Assembly: GCF_017356035.1 (NCBI RefSeq)
Contig: NZ_JAFIQX010000001.1
Span: forward strand, 744,001-808,000
Direction of reading: 5' to 3'
Length of the DNA: 64,000 bases
Origin: Longitalea luteola
GTDB lineage: Bacteria; Bacteroidota; Bacteroidia; Chitinophagales; Chitinophagaceae
This document shows positions 43,869-54,000 of this stretch, one piece after another. Each line of letters begins with the position of its first letter. Within the stretch, counting starts at the first letter, position 1. Position numbers and translations under genes: made by a program. The notes under the pieces were generated by a model, which searched no databases, was not told the origin of the DNA, and saw only the letters and a program-made list of their open reading frames with translations.

Positions 43869-45992
43869 CTATTTACATACAGGAATATTTACCATTAACC
43901 GACAACCATTGCCAGGCGATGATTGCAGGTCTACCGTGCCATTGTACAATACGGTTCTGTCGTAAATATTGCGCAGGCCAATGCCTTTTGTTTTTTTCAG
44001 GGGATCAAAGCCAACGCCATCATCTTCCACTATGAGGCAAACTGTATGCTCACAGTATCTTAACCGGATAATTACATTGGCAGCCTTGCTGTATTGAATG
44101 GTATTTTTTAATTGTTCCTGCACAATGCGATACAGGGCAATTTTCTTGCCTTCAGAAATGTTTTCTTTCTGTTGTTTGTCGTACACGAATCTGATGCGGA
44201 AGCGGCAGGTGACCTTCACATCTTTTACCAGTTCATGAATGCTTTCGACCAGGGTTTTCTCTTTGAGCTTTGGCAACACCATTTCCCTGGATATCGTTTG
44301 AATATCGCTAATGGCCATGTCAAGCGACTCAACTACTTTCCGGGCAATTTCCCGGTTGCTTGCTTCTGTTGGTTTTAACAGACCCATGTACAGCTTGGCC
44401 ACCAGTAAAAGCTGGTTGATGTTGTCGTGCAGCTCCTGCCCAATACGTGTACGCTCTTTTTCCTGGGTATCGATAATGCTCTTGGCAATTTCTTTCTGGT
44501 GTTTGATCTTCTCCTGCAGCAACTGGTTTTCCAGTTCTTTTACTTCCGTAAGGTCAAGCAGTGAACCGATGAGTTTTACCGGTTTGTCATTTTCAAACAC
44601 CACGATGCCCCGGTCGCGCATCGTTCTATAGGAACCATCGACGTGCCGGAAGCGGTATTCCCATTGCCAGCCGGGTAATTTGTTATGCAACAGATTATTT
44701 ACATCAAATTCTACGCGGGTTTTATCATCCGGGTGAATGCGGTTATACCACCAGGCATGGCTTACTGTTTCCTTTTCAGTAGAACCAATGAGCTCCAGCA
44801 ACGGTTTGCTGCGGAATACCTGGTTGGTTTGCAGGTCCCATTCCCAGATGGCATCTGAAGAAACCTGGGTTAACCTGATGAGCCTTTCATTGGCCCGGGC
44901 AATTTCTTCATGAACATTGTAACCGAAGGTAATGTCCATCGCCTCACCGCCGAGCAGGCGTTTGTTGGAAGGATGCGGCACCGGGAAAATATGTACCAGA
45001 AAGTAACTGGTGGTGCCATCGGCCAGTGGATGCTTATAGATCTTTTTGTGCGGAATACCGGTGGCCAGTACGTTGCGGTGTACTTTTTCGAAGATGTCTG
45101 TAAAGTAGGGGGGTATTACCTCAACCGCTTTTTTATGCAGGTCACTTTCATGCATGCCCAGAAAGCGGAGAAAAGCCGGGTTGGCAAATATCAGTTGCTC
45201 CTGGTCGTCGATGAGCCAGGTCATGGCCGACGTAATGTTCAGGAATTCCTGCTGGAACAAATTTTTTTCGGCTTGTCTGGATGCTTTCTGCCAGGGCAGT
45301 TCATTGATAAGGGTAACAAAAGAAAAGGGTACGGAACGGGTGTCATCAAAGAGTGGATAGCATGTAAAGTGTAACCATTTACTGGTGTGGCTGCCTGTAT
45401 TCAGTTCAATTACCTGTTCATATGCTTTGCCTGCCAGTAAGGTCTTCATGGGCGGATCATCATCAGATGATACCGGATCTGCGAATAGTTTCAATGGGGC
45501 ACAGAGGTCTGTCAACAGAGCCTTGTTCAACAGGCTTTCAATGTTTGTATCCAATAGGGTGGCAGCTCTGTCGTTCGCATCGATCACCAAACCGTGGCTA
45601 TCGAGCACCAGCATGCCCTGGGTAAGTGTATGTGTTGGTTTTTCAAGATCCGTTTTGTAGCCAATGCAAACAAATAATCCAGCCTTGTTACCGGTAGTTT
45701 TCAACCGCGTAATATGCCAGGCCGCTTTATGTATGGAACTATTTAAAAGGTTCATCTTTAAATAGGACGGATTGGCGGCAAAGCCGGCAGTTTGCAGGGC
45801 CTCTTTTAATTGTTGCGTACCTAAAGGCGATATATAATTATAGAAAAGGTTTCTGGCAGTAACGCTGTTTTCAATATGAATGCAGCTGGTCAGATGATCG
45901 TTGGCATATTGAATTACGCCATGCTCATCGATCACGGCGAAATATTGGGTTTCATAGGAATTGGCAATCGTAGTCCTGGCTTCTTCAATCAT
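43869..45992 (-). CDS. Multi-PAS sensor histidine kinase (NarL/NreB-type)
   Basis: A 707-residue kinase without clear membrane helices. It has about four PAS-type modules: 15-110, 125-230, 245-355 and 370-485, the last with VFRSKPLLELIGSTEKETVSHAWWYNRIHPDD, LPGWQWEYRFRHVDGSYRTMRDRG and the PAC end. A HisKA_3 dimerisation domain follows (about 500-570, KERTRIGQELHDNINQLLLVAKL; phosphoacceptor His in ELHDN) and then an HATPase (DDGVGFDPLKKTKGIGLRNI). This type phosphorylates LuxR-like regulators; the best candidate is the NarL-type gene at 46635. The stand-alone receiver at 46036 is 43 bp upstream and co-directional. Confidence 0.93.
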   Translation of the reverse strand: MIEEARTTIANSYETQYFAVIDEHGVIQYANDHLTSCIHIENSVTARNLFYNYISPLGTQQLKEALQTAGFAANPSYLKMNLLNSSIHKAAWHITRLKTTGNKAGLFVCIGYKTDLEKPTHTLTQGMLVLDSHGLVIDANDRAATLLDTNIESLLNKALLTDLCAPLKLFADPVSSDDDPPMKTLLAGKAYEQVIELNTGSHTSKWLHFTCYPLFDDTRSVPFSFVTLINELPWQKASRQAEKNLFQQEFLNITSAMTWLIDDQEQLIFANPAFLRFLGMHESDLHKKAVEVIPPYFTDIFEKVHRNVLATGIPHKKIYKHPLADGTTSYFLVHIFPVPHPSNKRLLGGEAMDITFGYNVHEEIARANERLIRLTQVSSDAIWEWDLQTNQVFRSKPLLELIGSTEKETVSHAWWYNRIHPDDKTRVEFDVNNLLHNKLPGWQWEYRFRHVDGSYRTMRDRGIVVFENDKPVKLIGSLLDLTEVKELENQLLQEKIKHQKEIAKSIIDTQEKERTRIGQELHDNINQLLLVAKLYMGLLKPTEASNREIARKVVESLDMAISDIQTISREMVLPKLKEKTLVESIHELVKDVKVTCRFRIRFVYDKQQKENISEGKKIALYRIVQEQLKNTIQYSKAANVIIRLRYCEHTVCLIVEDDGVGFDPLKKTKGIGLRNIYDRTVLYNGTVDLQSSPGNGCRLMVNIPVCK

Positions 45993-46035
45993 ACGGGCGT
46001 CGGGTTAAATTTTTCTTCTGATAACCAATAAATGG

Positions 46036-46434
46036 TTATTCAGCTGGTTCAGATTTTTGAAAGTCATTACAAAACATTGCTGTCCTGTTTTCCATTTCCT
46101 CAAAATCAAGTGATTTATCAAAAAAGCAATCGGCGCCGGTTGACAAACAATATTCTTTATAATGTTCATCGGCGTGATTACTGATGATCCAAACTTTGGT
46201 GCCGGGATAGCGGTTCTTTATCAGTTTCAATAATTCAATACCGCTTTTGCCTGGCATACTGATATCGAGTAATGTCAGATCGATCCTTGTTTGCAGAAGC
46301 CAGTTGACAGCTTCTTCATAATTGCATGCTTGTAGAACAGGATGAAGGTTTCGATCATGGAGTATGCGGGTGACCCGTTGTCTGAACAAGGCAGAATCGT
46401 CTACAACAAGTACGGTGAATCTTCTACCAACCAT
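46036..46434 (-). CDS. Single-domain response regulator
   Basis: A 132-residue CheY-like receiver without output domain. Acidic pocket VDDS (12-13), phosphoacceptor Asp57 in TLLDISMPGKSG and conserved Lys in FFDKSLDF. It is closely related in sequence to the receiver at 48852. Located 43 bp upstream of the multi-PAS kinase and probably in its operon; it may feed a phosphorelay or act on other proteins. Confidence 0.93.
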   Translation of the reverse strand: MVGRRFTVLVVDDSALFRQRVTRILHDRNLHPVLQACNYEEAVNWLLQTRIDLTLLDISMPGKSGIELLKLIKNRYPGTKVWIISNHADEHYKEYCLSTGADCFFDKSLDFEEMENRTAMFCNDFQKSEPAE

Positions 46435-46634
46435 GTACTCTACTTTACGTCAAATTTAACATATGAAGTTGCCTCTAATGATAGTGCAGGATATGTTTAT
46501 TTTGTAATTATTACACTTGCCGTTTTGTAGTATTAATTCGACAATTGTGCAAACGATTGTCTATGTTAAGCGTTGTTTGTACTGTTATATTCAATGATTA
46601 TCATCGATTTATTGAACTTCATCCAGGCCATGCA

Positions 46635-47261
46635 CTAAATAAGTTTTTTTTCAAGCGCATATCGCGTCAGATCTGCATTTGTTTTTAAACTCATTTTGGC
46701 AAGAACACGGGCCCGGTAGGTACTGATGGTGGTAGCACTTAAAGAAAGGATTTCAGCTATTTCCGAAACCGACTTTCCTGTAGCCAGTAACTTGAACACG
46801 TCAAATTCCCTGTCGGAAAGACGCTTATACGGTTCCGGCTGGCTTTCTTCATCGAGTTGGGTGGCCAGTGTTTCTGCAAGAGATGGGGTAATATATTTTT
46901 TACCGGTCAATACTCTGCGCACGGCATTAACCAGTTCTTCATGGGCGAGGTCTTTACTGCAATAACCCGAAGCACCTGCTTTTAATGCGCGGATGGCATA
47001 TTGTTCTTCAGGGTGCATGCTCAATATAAGCACTGGCAGGCGGGGGTGCGAGAGGCGGATCTGGTGTAATGCCTCCAGGCCGCTGCGTCCGGGCATTGAA
47101 ATATCACTTATAACAACATCCCATTGGCCATTATTGGCTTTTTGTAACAACTCTTCAGCATTGGCGCATTCTTCTATTACGCCAAATGGATATTCATCCA
47201 GTAAGATCTGTTTTAGTCCTTTGCGAACTATGGCATGATCGTCGGCCACCAGTACTTTCAT
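46635..47261 (-). CDS. NarL/LuxR-family response regulator
   Basis: A 208-residue DNA-binding regulator. Receiver: ADDHAIVRKG, Asp53 in VISDISMPGRSG, LSMHPEEQYAIRALKAGASGY and Lys in SKDLAHEEL. C-terminal LuxR HTH: LSDREFDVFKLLATGKSVSEIAEILSLSATTISTYRARVLAKM. The sensor kinase at 47378 lies upstream on the same strand with about 115 bp between them, so these two probably form a pair. Confidence 0.95.
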   Translation of the reverse strand: MKVLVADDHAIVRKGLKQILLDEYPFGVIEECANAEELLQKANNGQWDVVISDISMPGRSGLEALHQIRLSHPRLPVLILSMHPEEQYAIRALKAGASGYCSKDLAHEELVNAVRRVLTGKKYITPSLAETLATQLDEESQPEPYKRLSDREFDVFKLLATGKSVSEIAEILSLSATTISTYRARVLAKMSLKTNADLTRYALEKKLI

Positions 47262-47377
47262 GGTTGGGGTCTGATTTTTCTATATTTATTGGCCCGCCCG
47301 TTCATTTTCAGGCGGTTAAATAATTTTTACTGTTCGGGAATCTGTTTAGAATATATCTTAACGGATTATCAGCTGTT

Positions 47378-48457
47378 TTATTGATCGTTTTGCGATTTCG
47401 GACCATCGTCCGGTTCCAGGGTGATGGTCACTTTAATAGAAGTGCCTTCTCCCGGTTTACTGTTTACTTCAAAGCCGCCGCCCATCATCAACGCACGTTC
47501 TTTCATACCCAGCAATCCCAAAGTCTTTTTTATTCCCAATGTCTTCATGTCGAAACCGGTGCCATCATCTCTGATGCTTAAGATAATTTTATCCTGCTCC
47601 AGTTTTAATTGGCTAAAGACATTTTTTGCCTGTGCATGCCGGGCAATATTGGTCAATGCTTCCTGATAAATCCTGAATAGCGAAGTAGCTACTGAATTGG
47701 AAACAGGCAAATGTGAAACGGTTGATTTAAAAGATATGGTAATGCCAGATCTTTTCTCAAATTCCTTGCTCTGCCATTCAAGGGCTTCAACAAGTCCCAG
47801 ATCATCGAGCATACTCGGCCGTAGTTCAGTGGCTATACGTCGCACGGTTTTGATGGTTTCATTCAGCAGTTGAAGCGTATCGCCGGTTCTTTGGGTCAAA
47901 GCGGCATCCTCATACTTCTGCAGTTTCTGATGAAGCCAGGAAACATCCATTTTAAGAATGGTGAGCTGCTGCCCGAGCTCATCATGGATCTCGCGGGCAA
48001 TGTTAGTGCGTTCTGCTTCCCGGATATTCAGCAGGTGATCTGAAAGTTCGCGCAAATGTGCGGTGGTTTTGGCAAATTCCTGATCTGCATCAACCCGTTT
48101 GTAAATAAATAAGTAATTACCGTTATCAAAAGAAGGGGCAATTCCGTGCCTGACAATATGAACAGCTACTGTTTCGTCGGTGTGTTTAATACAGGCGGTA
48201 ATGCCTTCTGTGCATTCAATGGTGGTTACATCAGCGTTTAAAGGCAGGATGGATATGTTTGAACCGGTAAGTTCCTGTTGTGTGTAACGGAATAATTCAG
48301 TGGCGGCTTTATTACAGGCAGTAATAATGAAACTGGTATCAGTGATTATCGCAGCTTCACTGATTAACTCTATAAGCAATTGACCGATCGGTTGGTTGTA
48401 GTACTCGTTCTCCATTTGCATAAAAGGGCTGATGATGGCCAATTGACCATACATCAT
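47378..48457 (-). CDS. PAS-containing NarX-type sensor histidine kinase
   Basis: A 359-residue cytoplasmic kinase. One PAS domain (about 20-120, ELISEAAIITDTSFIITACNKAATELFRYTQQELTGSNISIL) precedes a HisKA_3 domain with EAERTNIAREIHDELGQQLTILKMD (His in EIHDE) and an HATPase end with GTGFDMKTLGIKKTLGLLGMKERALMMGG. The start at 48457 is the first ATG; others at residue 13-15 (48415-48421) are possible and would remove nothing conserved. Likely partner of the regulator at 46635. Confidence 0.94.
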   Translation of the reverse strand: MMYGQLAIISPFMQMENEYYNQPIGQLLIELISEAAIITDTSFIITACNKAATELFRYTQQELTGSNISILPLNADVTTIECTEGITACIKHTDETVAVHIVRHGIAPSFDNGNYLFIYKRVDADQEFAKTTAHLRELSDHLLNIREAERTNIAREIHDELGQQLTILKMDVSWLHQKLQKYEDAALTQRTGDTLQLLNETIKTVRRIATELRPSMLDDLGLVEALEWQSKEFEKRSGITISFKSTVSHLPVSNSVATSLFRIYQEALTNIARHAQAKNVFSQLKLEQDKIILSIRDDGTGFDMKTLGIKKTLGLLGMKERALMMGGGFEVNSKPGEGTSIKVTITLEPDDGPKSQNDQ

Positions 48458-48664
48458 GATTACACTTTCATAGAAAACGATTCAGCAACAAGTTTAGACC
48501 ATAATTTCCAATTAACCATATTTTAATAAACAGATGTGGGTAACTCGTGTATTGTTACTGAACAATAAAAAGTGTCGGTATGACATTATTCGCATGGGGT
48601 AAATGAAAACCTTTATTTTTATAACGTGATAACATTGGTTTGCCGGTTTATGATGACGTTATAT

Positions 48665-48694
48665 TTTGTTGGCCTGATAACTAAATTACCTTTG
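48665..48694 (+). promoter_or_regulatory. Promoter of the receiver gene at 48852
   Basis: TTTG (48665-48668), an 18-bp gap and TACCTTTG (48687-48694) match the Bacteroidota promoter. The transcript would have an unusually long leader of about 150 nt before the ATG at 48852. Confidence 0.7.
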
Positions 48695-48851
48695 TTGTAG
48701 AAAGTTCTTTTTCCTTTAGCCGTTGCCCCATCCTCGCCTCCATCGTCCTGTTAAAACCGGGCCTGAAAAAACATTGTTCTTTTATTGCTCTGGTTGTTGG
48801 TTTAAAGTAGCGTACAGCCGCCTGCAATCTGGCAATTTAATTTTTGTAGTT

Positions 48852-49238
48852 ATGAGCCGTTTAGGTATTAAGGTAGCATTGATCGATGATTCTTCGGTCA
48901 TCAGGAATAGTATTCATGAGATCATTACAATATGGGGATATGATGTTATACTGGAAGCTGTGAATGGAGAAGACTTTTTCAGCCGCCTAACAACAGCCAA
49001 TGCACCGGATATTTGTATTACCGACCTCAATATGCCGGTAATGGACGGTTTTGAGACCATAAAAATGCTTCGCGAAAAATGGCCCGCGATAAAAGTGATC
49101 GCATTTTCTATTACGGGTAACAGGCGGGAAGAAGAAAGGGCGCTGCTGCTCGGCGCGCATGCTTTTGTATCAAAATCAGGTTCTATTCTTGAATTGCAGA
49201 CCAGCCTGCAAAAAATGAAACAAACTACCCCGTTTTAA
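48852..49238 (+). CDS. Single-domain response regulator
   Basis: A 128-residue CheY-like receiver: acidic pair in LIDDSSVIR, Asp58 in ICITDLNMPVMDGFETI, the Ser/Thr of AFSITGNRREE, and Lys in FVSKSG. The ATG at 48852 is used because the frame upstream reaches only a TTG and adds 43 residues with no family resemblance. It is divergent from the kinase at 47378 and stands at the end of the signalling cluster. Confidence 0.92.
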   Translation: MSRLGIKVALIDDSSVIRNSIHEIITIWGYDVILEAVNGEDFFSRLTTANAPDICITDLNMPVMDGFETIKMLREKWPAIKVIAFSITGNRREEERALLLGAHAFVSKSGSILELQTSLQKMKQTTPF

Positions 49239-49760
49239 ACTTTTACTATTTCCTGCCTTCTATTACGCTGACAGGTGGTTGAAATACATTCAACGCATTC
49301 TTTATTGGCTTTTTGCAGCGGTATTCGGGGGGCCGCCAATGGATTATCGTTAAAGACCACACTTGCTGGTAAAAGTTGCAGCTCCCCCTAATACCGCTTT
49401 AATTTCGCTTTAATGTTGTTGTTTATAACCTGAAGGTATGTGCTGAATGCTGTTTTGAAATTGACAAATAGATGAAATGCGAAAATCTATCGGGGAAAGA
49501 CCGGTTTTTATCTTCAAATGAAATACGGTTTTCCACATTTTATTCATAATCATAATCAGGCGCAATTAAATCCGGCAACGAGGCGTTACGTAAAAAGGGC
49601 ATAGTATTTGAAATTATTACAAGTTCGCCTTTGCAGAATAATCCGGGAAAGTTGTTGTAAGTAATAAGAAGTAATTAGTTCCCACCTCGCTTTCTGATAT
49701 CCTGAACCGTCAGTTGTCGTTCCCAAGATATTTATTCTTTTATACTATATATATCAATAT
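49239..49760. other. 522-bp gene-free stretch upstream of the peptidase-helicase pair
   Basis: No gene, tandem word repeat or strong hairpin is seen. The last 30 bases are very A/T-rich (TATACTATATATATC). A weak -7-like CGCCTTTG occurs at about 49629. The promoter for the peptidase gene is expected here, but it is not identifiable. Confidence 0.4.
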
Positions 49761-50987
49761 ATGTTACAAGCGCTTCCATATCATTTGAAAGTACGGGATC
49801 ATTTTGCGCAGCAAACAAACACCTGGAATTTCTTTGCCGCAGTAAAAACCAAAGAGGAACAACTGGCCCAATACAAAACAGAATTGTTAAAGAATACTTA
49901 CAAATTTGATGAAACGGCCGATGCAGCGATTTATGAAAAAGTTGTTAAAGCGAAAGAAAAGTTAGGGCTGGAACAATTGCCCGTTACCGTATACCAGGCG
50001 CAATATACCGATGAGATGAATGCGAGCATTGTTTTCCTGAACAATGAAGCGCATATTGTTTTCAGTGGCCGCATTACGCAGTTATTGGATGAAGATGAAC
50101 TGCTGGCCATACTCGCTCATGAACTTACTCATGTAAAACTGTACGGTATGTTGCAGGGCGAACTGGAAACGGCCGAGCGTATCATTATGGCAATTGCAGG
50201 TAACTATAACAGTGAAGCGGCCTATTATGAAACGGCGCGTTTATACAGGTTATATACTGAAATATTTTGCGACCGCGGTGCTTATACTGTGGTTGGGGAT
50301 ATAAGACCGGTAATTACTTCACTGGTTAAAGTTGCCACCGGCTTGGATAAGGTAAGTGCGGACAGTTATATTAAACAGGCTGAAGAAATATTCAGCGCTA
50401 CTACCGAAGTTAAAGCCGCTACGGTTTCACATCCTGAGAATTTCATCAGGGCCCGCGCTATTCAGCTCTGGCATGAGAAAAAGGAGGCTGCGGAAGCGGA
50501 GATCATCCCTATGATCGAAGGCATGACCGATCTCGATCAGCTGGATGTGTTCAAACAAAAAGACCTCCTGCAGTTAACCCGGCAATTCATGCAGTTGATG
50601 CTGAAACCAAACTGGTTCAGGAGCACACTGGTAACCAGTTTAGCCAAACAGTATTTTGCCGATTTCTCCTATGACGATGACATCACGCTCAATGAAGAAC
50701 TGGTGGAAACCATCAGTGAGTCGCATGCGAGTATCAAAGATTTCCTGGGGTATGTTATGCTCGATTTTGCACTGGTAGACGGGGAGCTGGAACAAGTGCC
50801 CTTCGGCTGGCTTTTTCAGTTTGCCGAAACCATTCAACTGTCAGGCGCTTTTGACGCCATTGTTAAAAAGGAATTACAGTTGAGTGATAAAAAATTGCAG
50901 CAACACAAACAAAAGACAATGGCCGCCTGGTATAAAATAAAAGAAGGCGAAAAAGAGCAGGTGTACGAAGGTGATGCCTCGCTTTAG
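49761..50987 (+). CDS. Soluble M48-type metallopeptidase with TerB-like C-terminus
   Basis: A 408-residue protein without signal or membrane helix, unlike HtpX or Ste24. The zinc motif is LLAILAHELTHVKLYG (about 115-130), and the third ligand fits ExxxD in YTEIFCDRGAYTVVG, in the position of the M48 E-x3-D motif. SHPENFIRARAI matches the conserved region after the catalytic core. The C-terminal 110 residues (from about 290) resemble a TerB-like helical domain: LGYVMLDFALVDGELEQVPF. The helicase gene begins 57 bp downstream on the same strand, so they are probably one operon. The role is unknown; cleavage of a partner upon helicase activation is a testable idea. Confidence 0.85.
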   Translation: MLQALPYHLKVRDHFAQQTNTWNFFAAVKTKEEQLAQYKTELLKNTYKFDETADAAIYEKVVKAKEKLGLEQLPVTVYQAQYTDEMNASIVFLNNEAHIVFSGRITQLLDEDELLAILAHELTHVKLYGMLQGELETAERIIMAIAGNYNSEAAYYETARLYRLYTEIFCDRGAYTVVGDIRPVITSLVKVATGLDKVSADSYIKQAEEIFSATTEVKAATVSHPENFIRARAIQLWHEKKEAAEAEIIPMIEGMTDLDQLDVFKQKDLLQLTRQFMQLMLKPNWFRSTLVTSLAKQYFADFSYDDDITLNEELVETISESHASIKDFLGYVMLDFALVDGELEQVPFGWLFQFAETIQLSGAFDAIVKKELQLSDKKLQQHKQKTMAAWYKIKEGEKEQVYEGDASL

Positions 50988-51044
50988 ATCTTGCAGTTAG
51001 CTACTTTATACCATTAATACCATACTGATCTCAATTAATTGATT

Positions 51045-54000
51045 ATGTCAATACAGGTTCAAGCATTCCGTCAGTTTCTTAAAACAGCATTTGATAATGG
51101 GGATTATGCAACAGATGATGTAATTGCATTTGTGCTGCCTTTGTGTAAAGAAGTGATCGGCTTTCATGAAGCCGGACTGGTAGCGCCATTTGAAAATGAG
51201 CAGGCGTTGTTCATTACCGAAAACCGGCTCGATATTGATGAGCGGGCCGCACACAAACCCATGAATGCGATCGGAAAAGTGATCTCCCTGTTTGAACGGC
51301 ATAAAGCCCGGCATTACGATGTGTTAGGGAATGCCAAACAGGAACTGGAAGTAGATGACAGCGCCGTATCGGTAGAAAATATCCAGGTGCATTTGAATGG
51401 AAATGAAACCCTGACCTATCCCGCTTATATCCCCGGTTACCGTTGTTTTGAAATGAACCTGGGTCACCATGACGAGCTCACCGATATATTTTGCCTGGGA
51501 TTGGTATTAGGCAGCATGGCATTGGGCCTGAACCTGTATGAAGAGAAAGACCTGGCATTGTTTGCAAAATACCGCAGCAATCCTATTTTATATAATCACC
51601 GCATTCACCCAACCATCAGCGCGCTCATTGCAGAAATGACGGAGCTGAGCAGGCAAAAGCGGGTACAGGACCTGTACGATATCGTTAATCGCCTGCAACA
51701 TTACAGGGATTATGATCCGGAAAAGCAAACCGACCTGAGCAATATTGCCGGCTGGATCAATAAATCGTTAACCAACCGGAACCAGCTTATCTTAAACAAG
51801 CTGCGTAACCGTTTATTCGACACCAGCAGACGTAACCGTTTATTGTATTACAAACCGAATATGCGGTTTGTAAACCTTACGGTAAGCAGCGTGCCGATGG
51901 TGCTGCATTACCAAAGCATCCGGCCGGAATTGTTGTTCACCTGGAACAAGGACATTGCCGACCGGGTTACCGGTATGAAGGAGATCGTCCTGAACAAATA
52001 CCTCCGGTTTGAAGATCATTTGTATCTGCCTTCTTCACTGGATAAAATACGCATAGAAGCACAGCGCGATATCCAGGAGTATGGCTTCAGCCAGCTGAAG
52101 CTGGTTATCGTATACCTGAACTGGCATAACCTCAAGGAAGATCCGGAAGAACGTATCCAAAGCCCACTGTTACTGGTTCCGGCCGAACTGAAAAAGAACA
52201 AGAAATTAAAAGAGGACCATTTTATCTTAAAGATCACCGATAATGTGGCTGAGGTGAACCCGGTGCTGGCAAGCTACCTGAAAGAGCTGTATGGCATCGA
52301 GCTGCCCGATTATGTTGATCTGGATGAAATGACGCCCGAACAGTTCTATCAATTGCTGAAAGGCCAGATAGATGCAGCCAACCAGGGGATCGTATTGAAT
52401 TATATTCAAAAACCGCGGATCAGGCTGGTGCATTCTGTAGCCAAACAAACGGTGACCAATTTCAAAAAGCGGCTACAGCGCACAGGCAAACAGTTGAGCA
52501 GCTACAAAGATGTTGGTTACAGTTACCAGCAGGAACAATACAAGCCACTGGGCCTGGAGATCTTCAGACAACGCGTGGAGCCGAAACGCGGTTTCCTGGA
52601 GTCGTTAAGCGATGAAGAAGCTCGTATCGTACCTTCCAAATTAACAGAAAGCGTAGCAGACAAACGCCGCCCGCAATTTGAGCTGACTGAGAGCGAGGGC
52701 AACCCTTACAGCTGGGATTTTGATATGTGCAATATTGTGCTGGGCAATTTCAATTATAAGAAGATGAGCCTGGTACGCGATTATAATTACGTTATCGACA
52801 ACCAGGTGCCCAACGAAGTGTTTGAGCAGCTGTTCAGCAGCAAGCCCAAACCCACAAGTGAAACTACACAGAACTGGAACAGTACCGATGACTGGTATCA
52901 TGTTATAACAGCAGACCCAACACAAACAAGGGCTATCCTGAAAAGCCGGGAAAAAGAAAGTTATATCATCCAGGGACCTCCGGGAACCGGTAAGAGCCAA
53001 ACGATCACCAACCTCATTGCCGACTTTGCGGCCCGTGGCCTCAGCATTCTGTTCGTTTGTGAAAAACGCGCGGCCCTGGATGTGGTGTATCATCGGCTGA
53101 AACAGCAGGGCCTGGATGAATTGTGCTGCTATATCCATGACAGCCTCGGCGACAAAAAAGAATTTATCCGCAACCTGAAGGAAACGTATGAAGACTTCAC
53201 CAAAAATAAAATGGACCTGGAAAGGATCCAGTTGAGCCGTGAAGCGCTGTTGAAGCAAACCAATGAACAATTGGAGCTGTTAAAACAGTTTCATGCTACG
53301 CATACGGCCGTACCAGAGCAGGCAGGCATTGAATTCAGGAAATTATTGGAACGGGTGGTTGAATTAAAGGATCACCTGGTTACCCGCAGCGTCAAAGATG
53401 TAGATGCATTACCTCATTATAAAGAATGGCTGGAGTTCGGCAATGTTATACAGCAGCTCAGCAATGCCCTTGAAGAAACAGGCGCAGAACCCACATTTGC
53501 AGAACATCCGTTCAGCAAGATAAACGAGCAGCTGTTCAGCAATGAGAATCCGCAGGTCGTATTGGAAAACCTGTTGCAGCATAGCCGCAGCCTGTTGACC
53601 GATATTACCTCGGTTGTAAAAGAAAACAATATTCCGCCCGAACATACCACGCGGTTAGAGCAGATCAGGAATCTGGTGCAGGTAGCCATCGTGTTGAATC
53701 CGCTGGCAGAATCGGATAACCTGTCGCTGGTTGATGAAGGAAATGAATCGGCCCGGAAATTCGACAAAGGCGTTCATTTATATAAACAACAGCAACAGCA
53801 TTATGAACAGATCAAAGAGCGCAACAAGAACTGGAAGGTTAAGCTGAGTGAACAGGATATGCTGGCTGCGATCCCCCTGGCGGCGAAGTATGAAGAATCA
53901 TTCTTTAAATTCCTGAACAGTAAATGGAACCGGCTCAAGAACAAGATCGATGAATGTTATGATTTCTCACAGCATGCCGTGCATCCAGGTTATGGAACGG

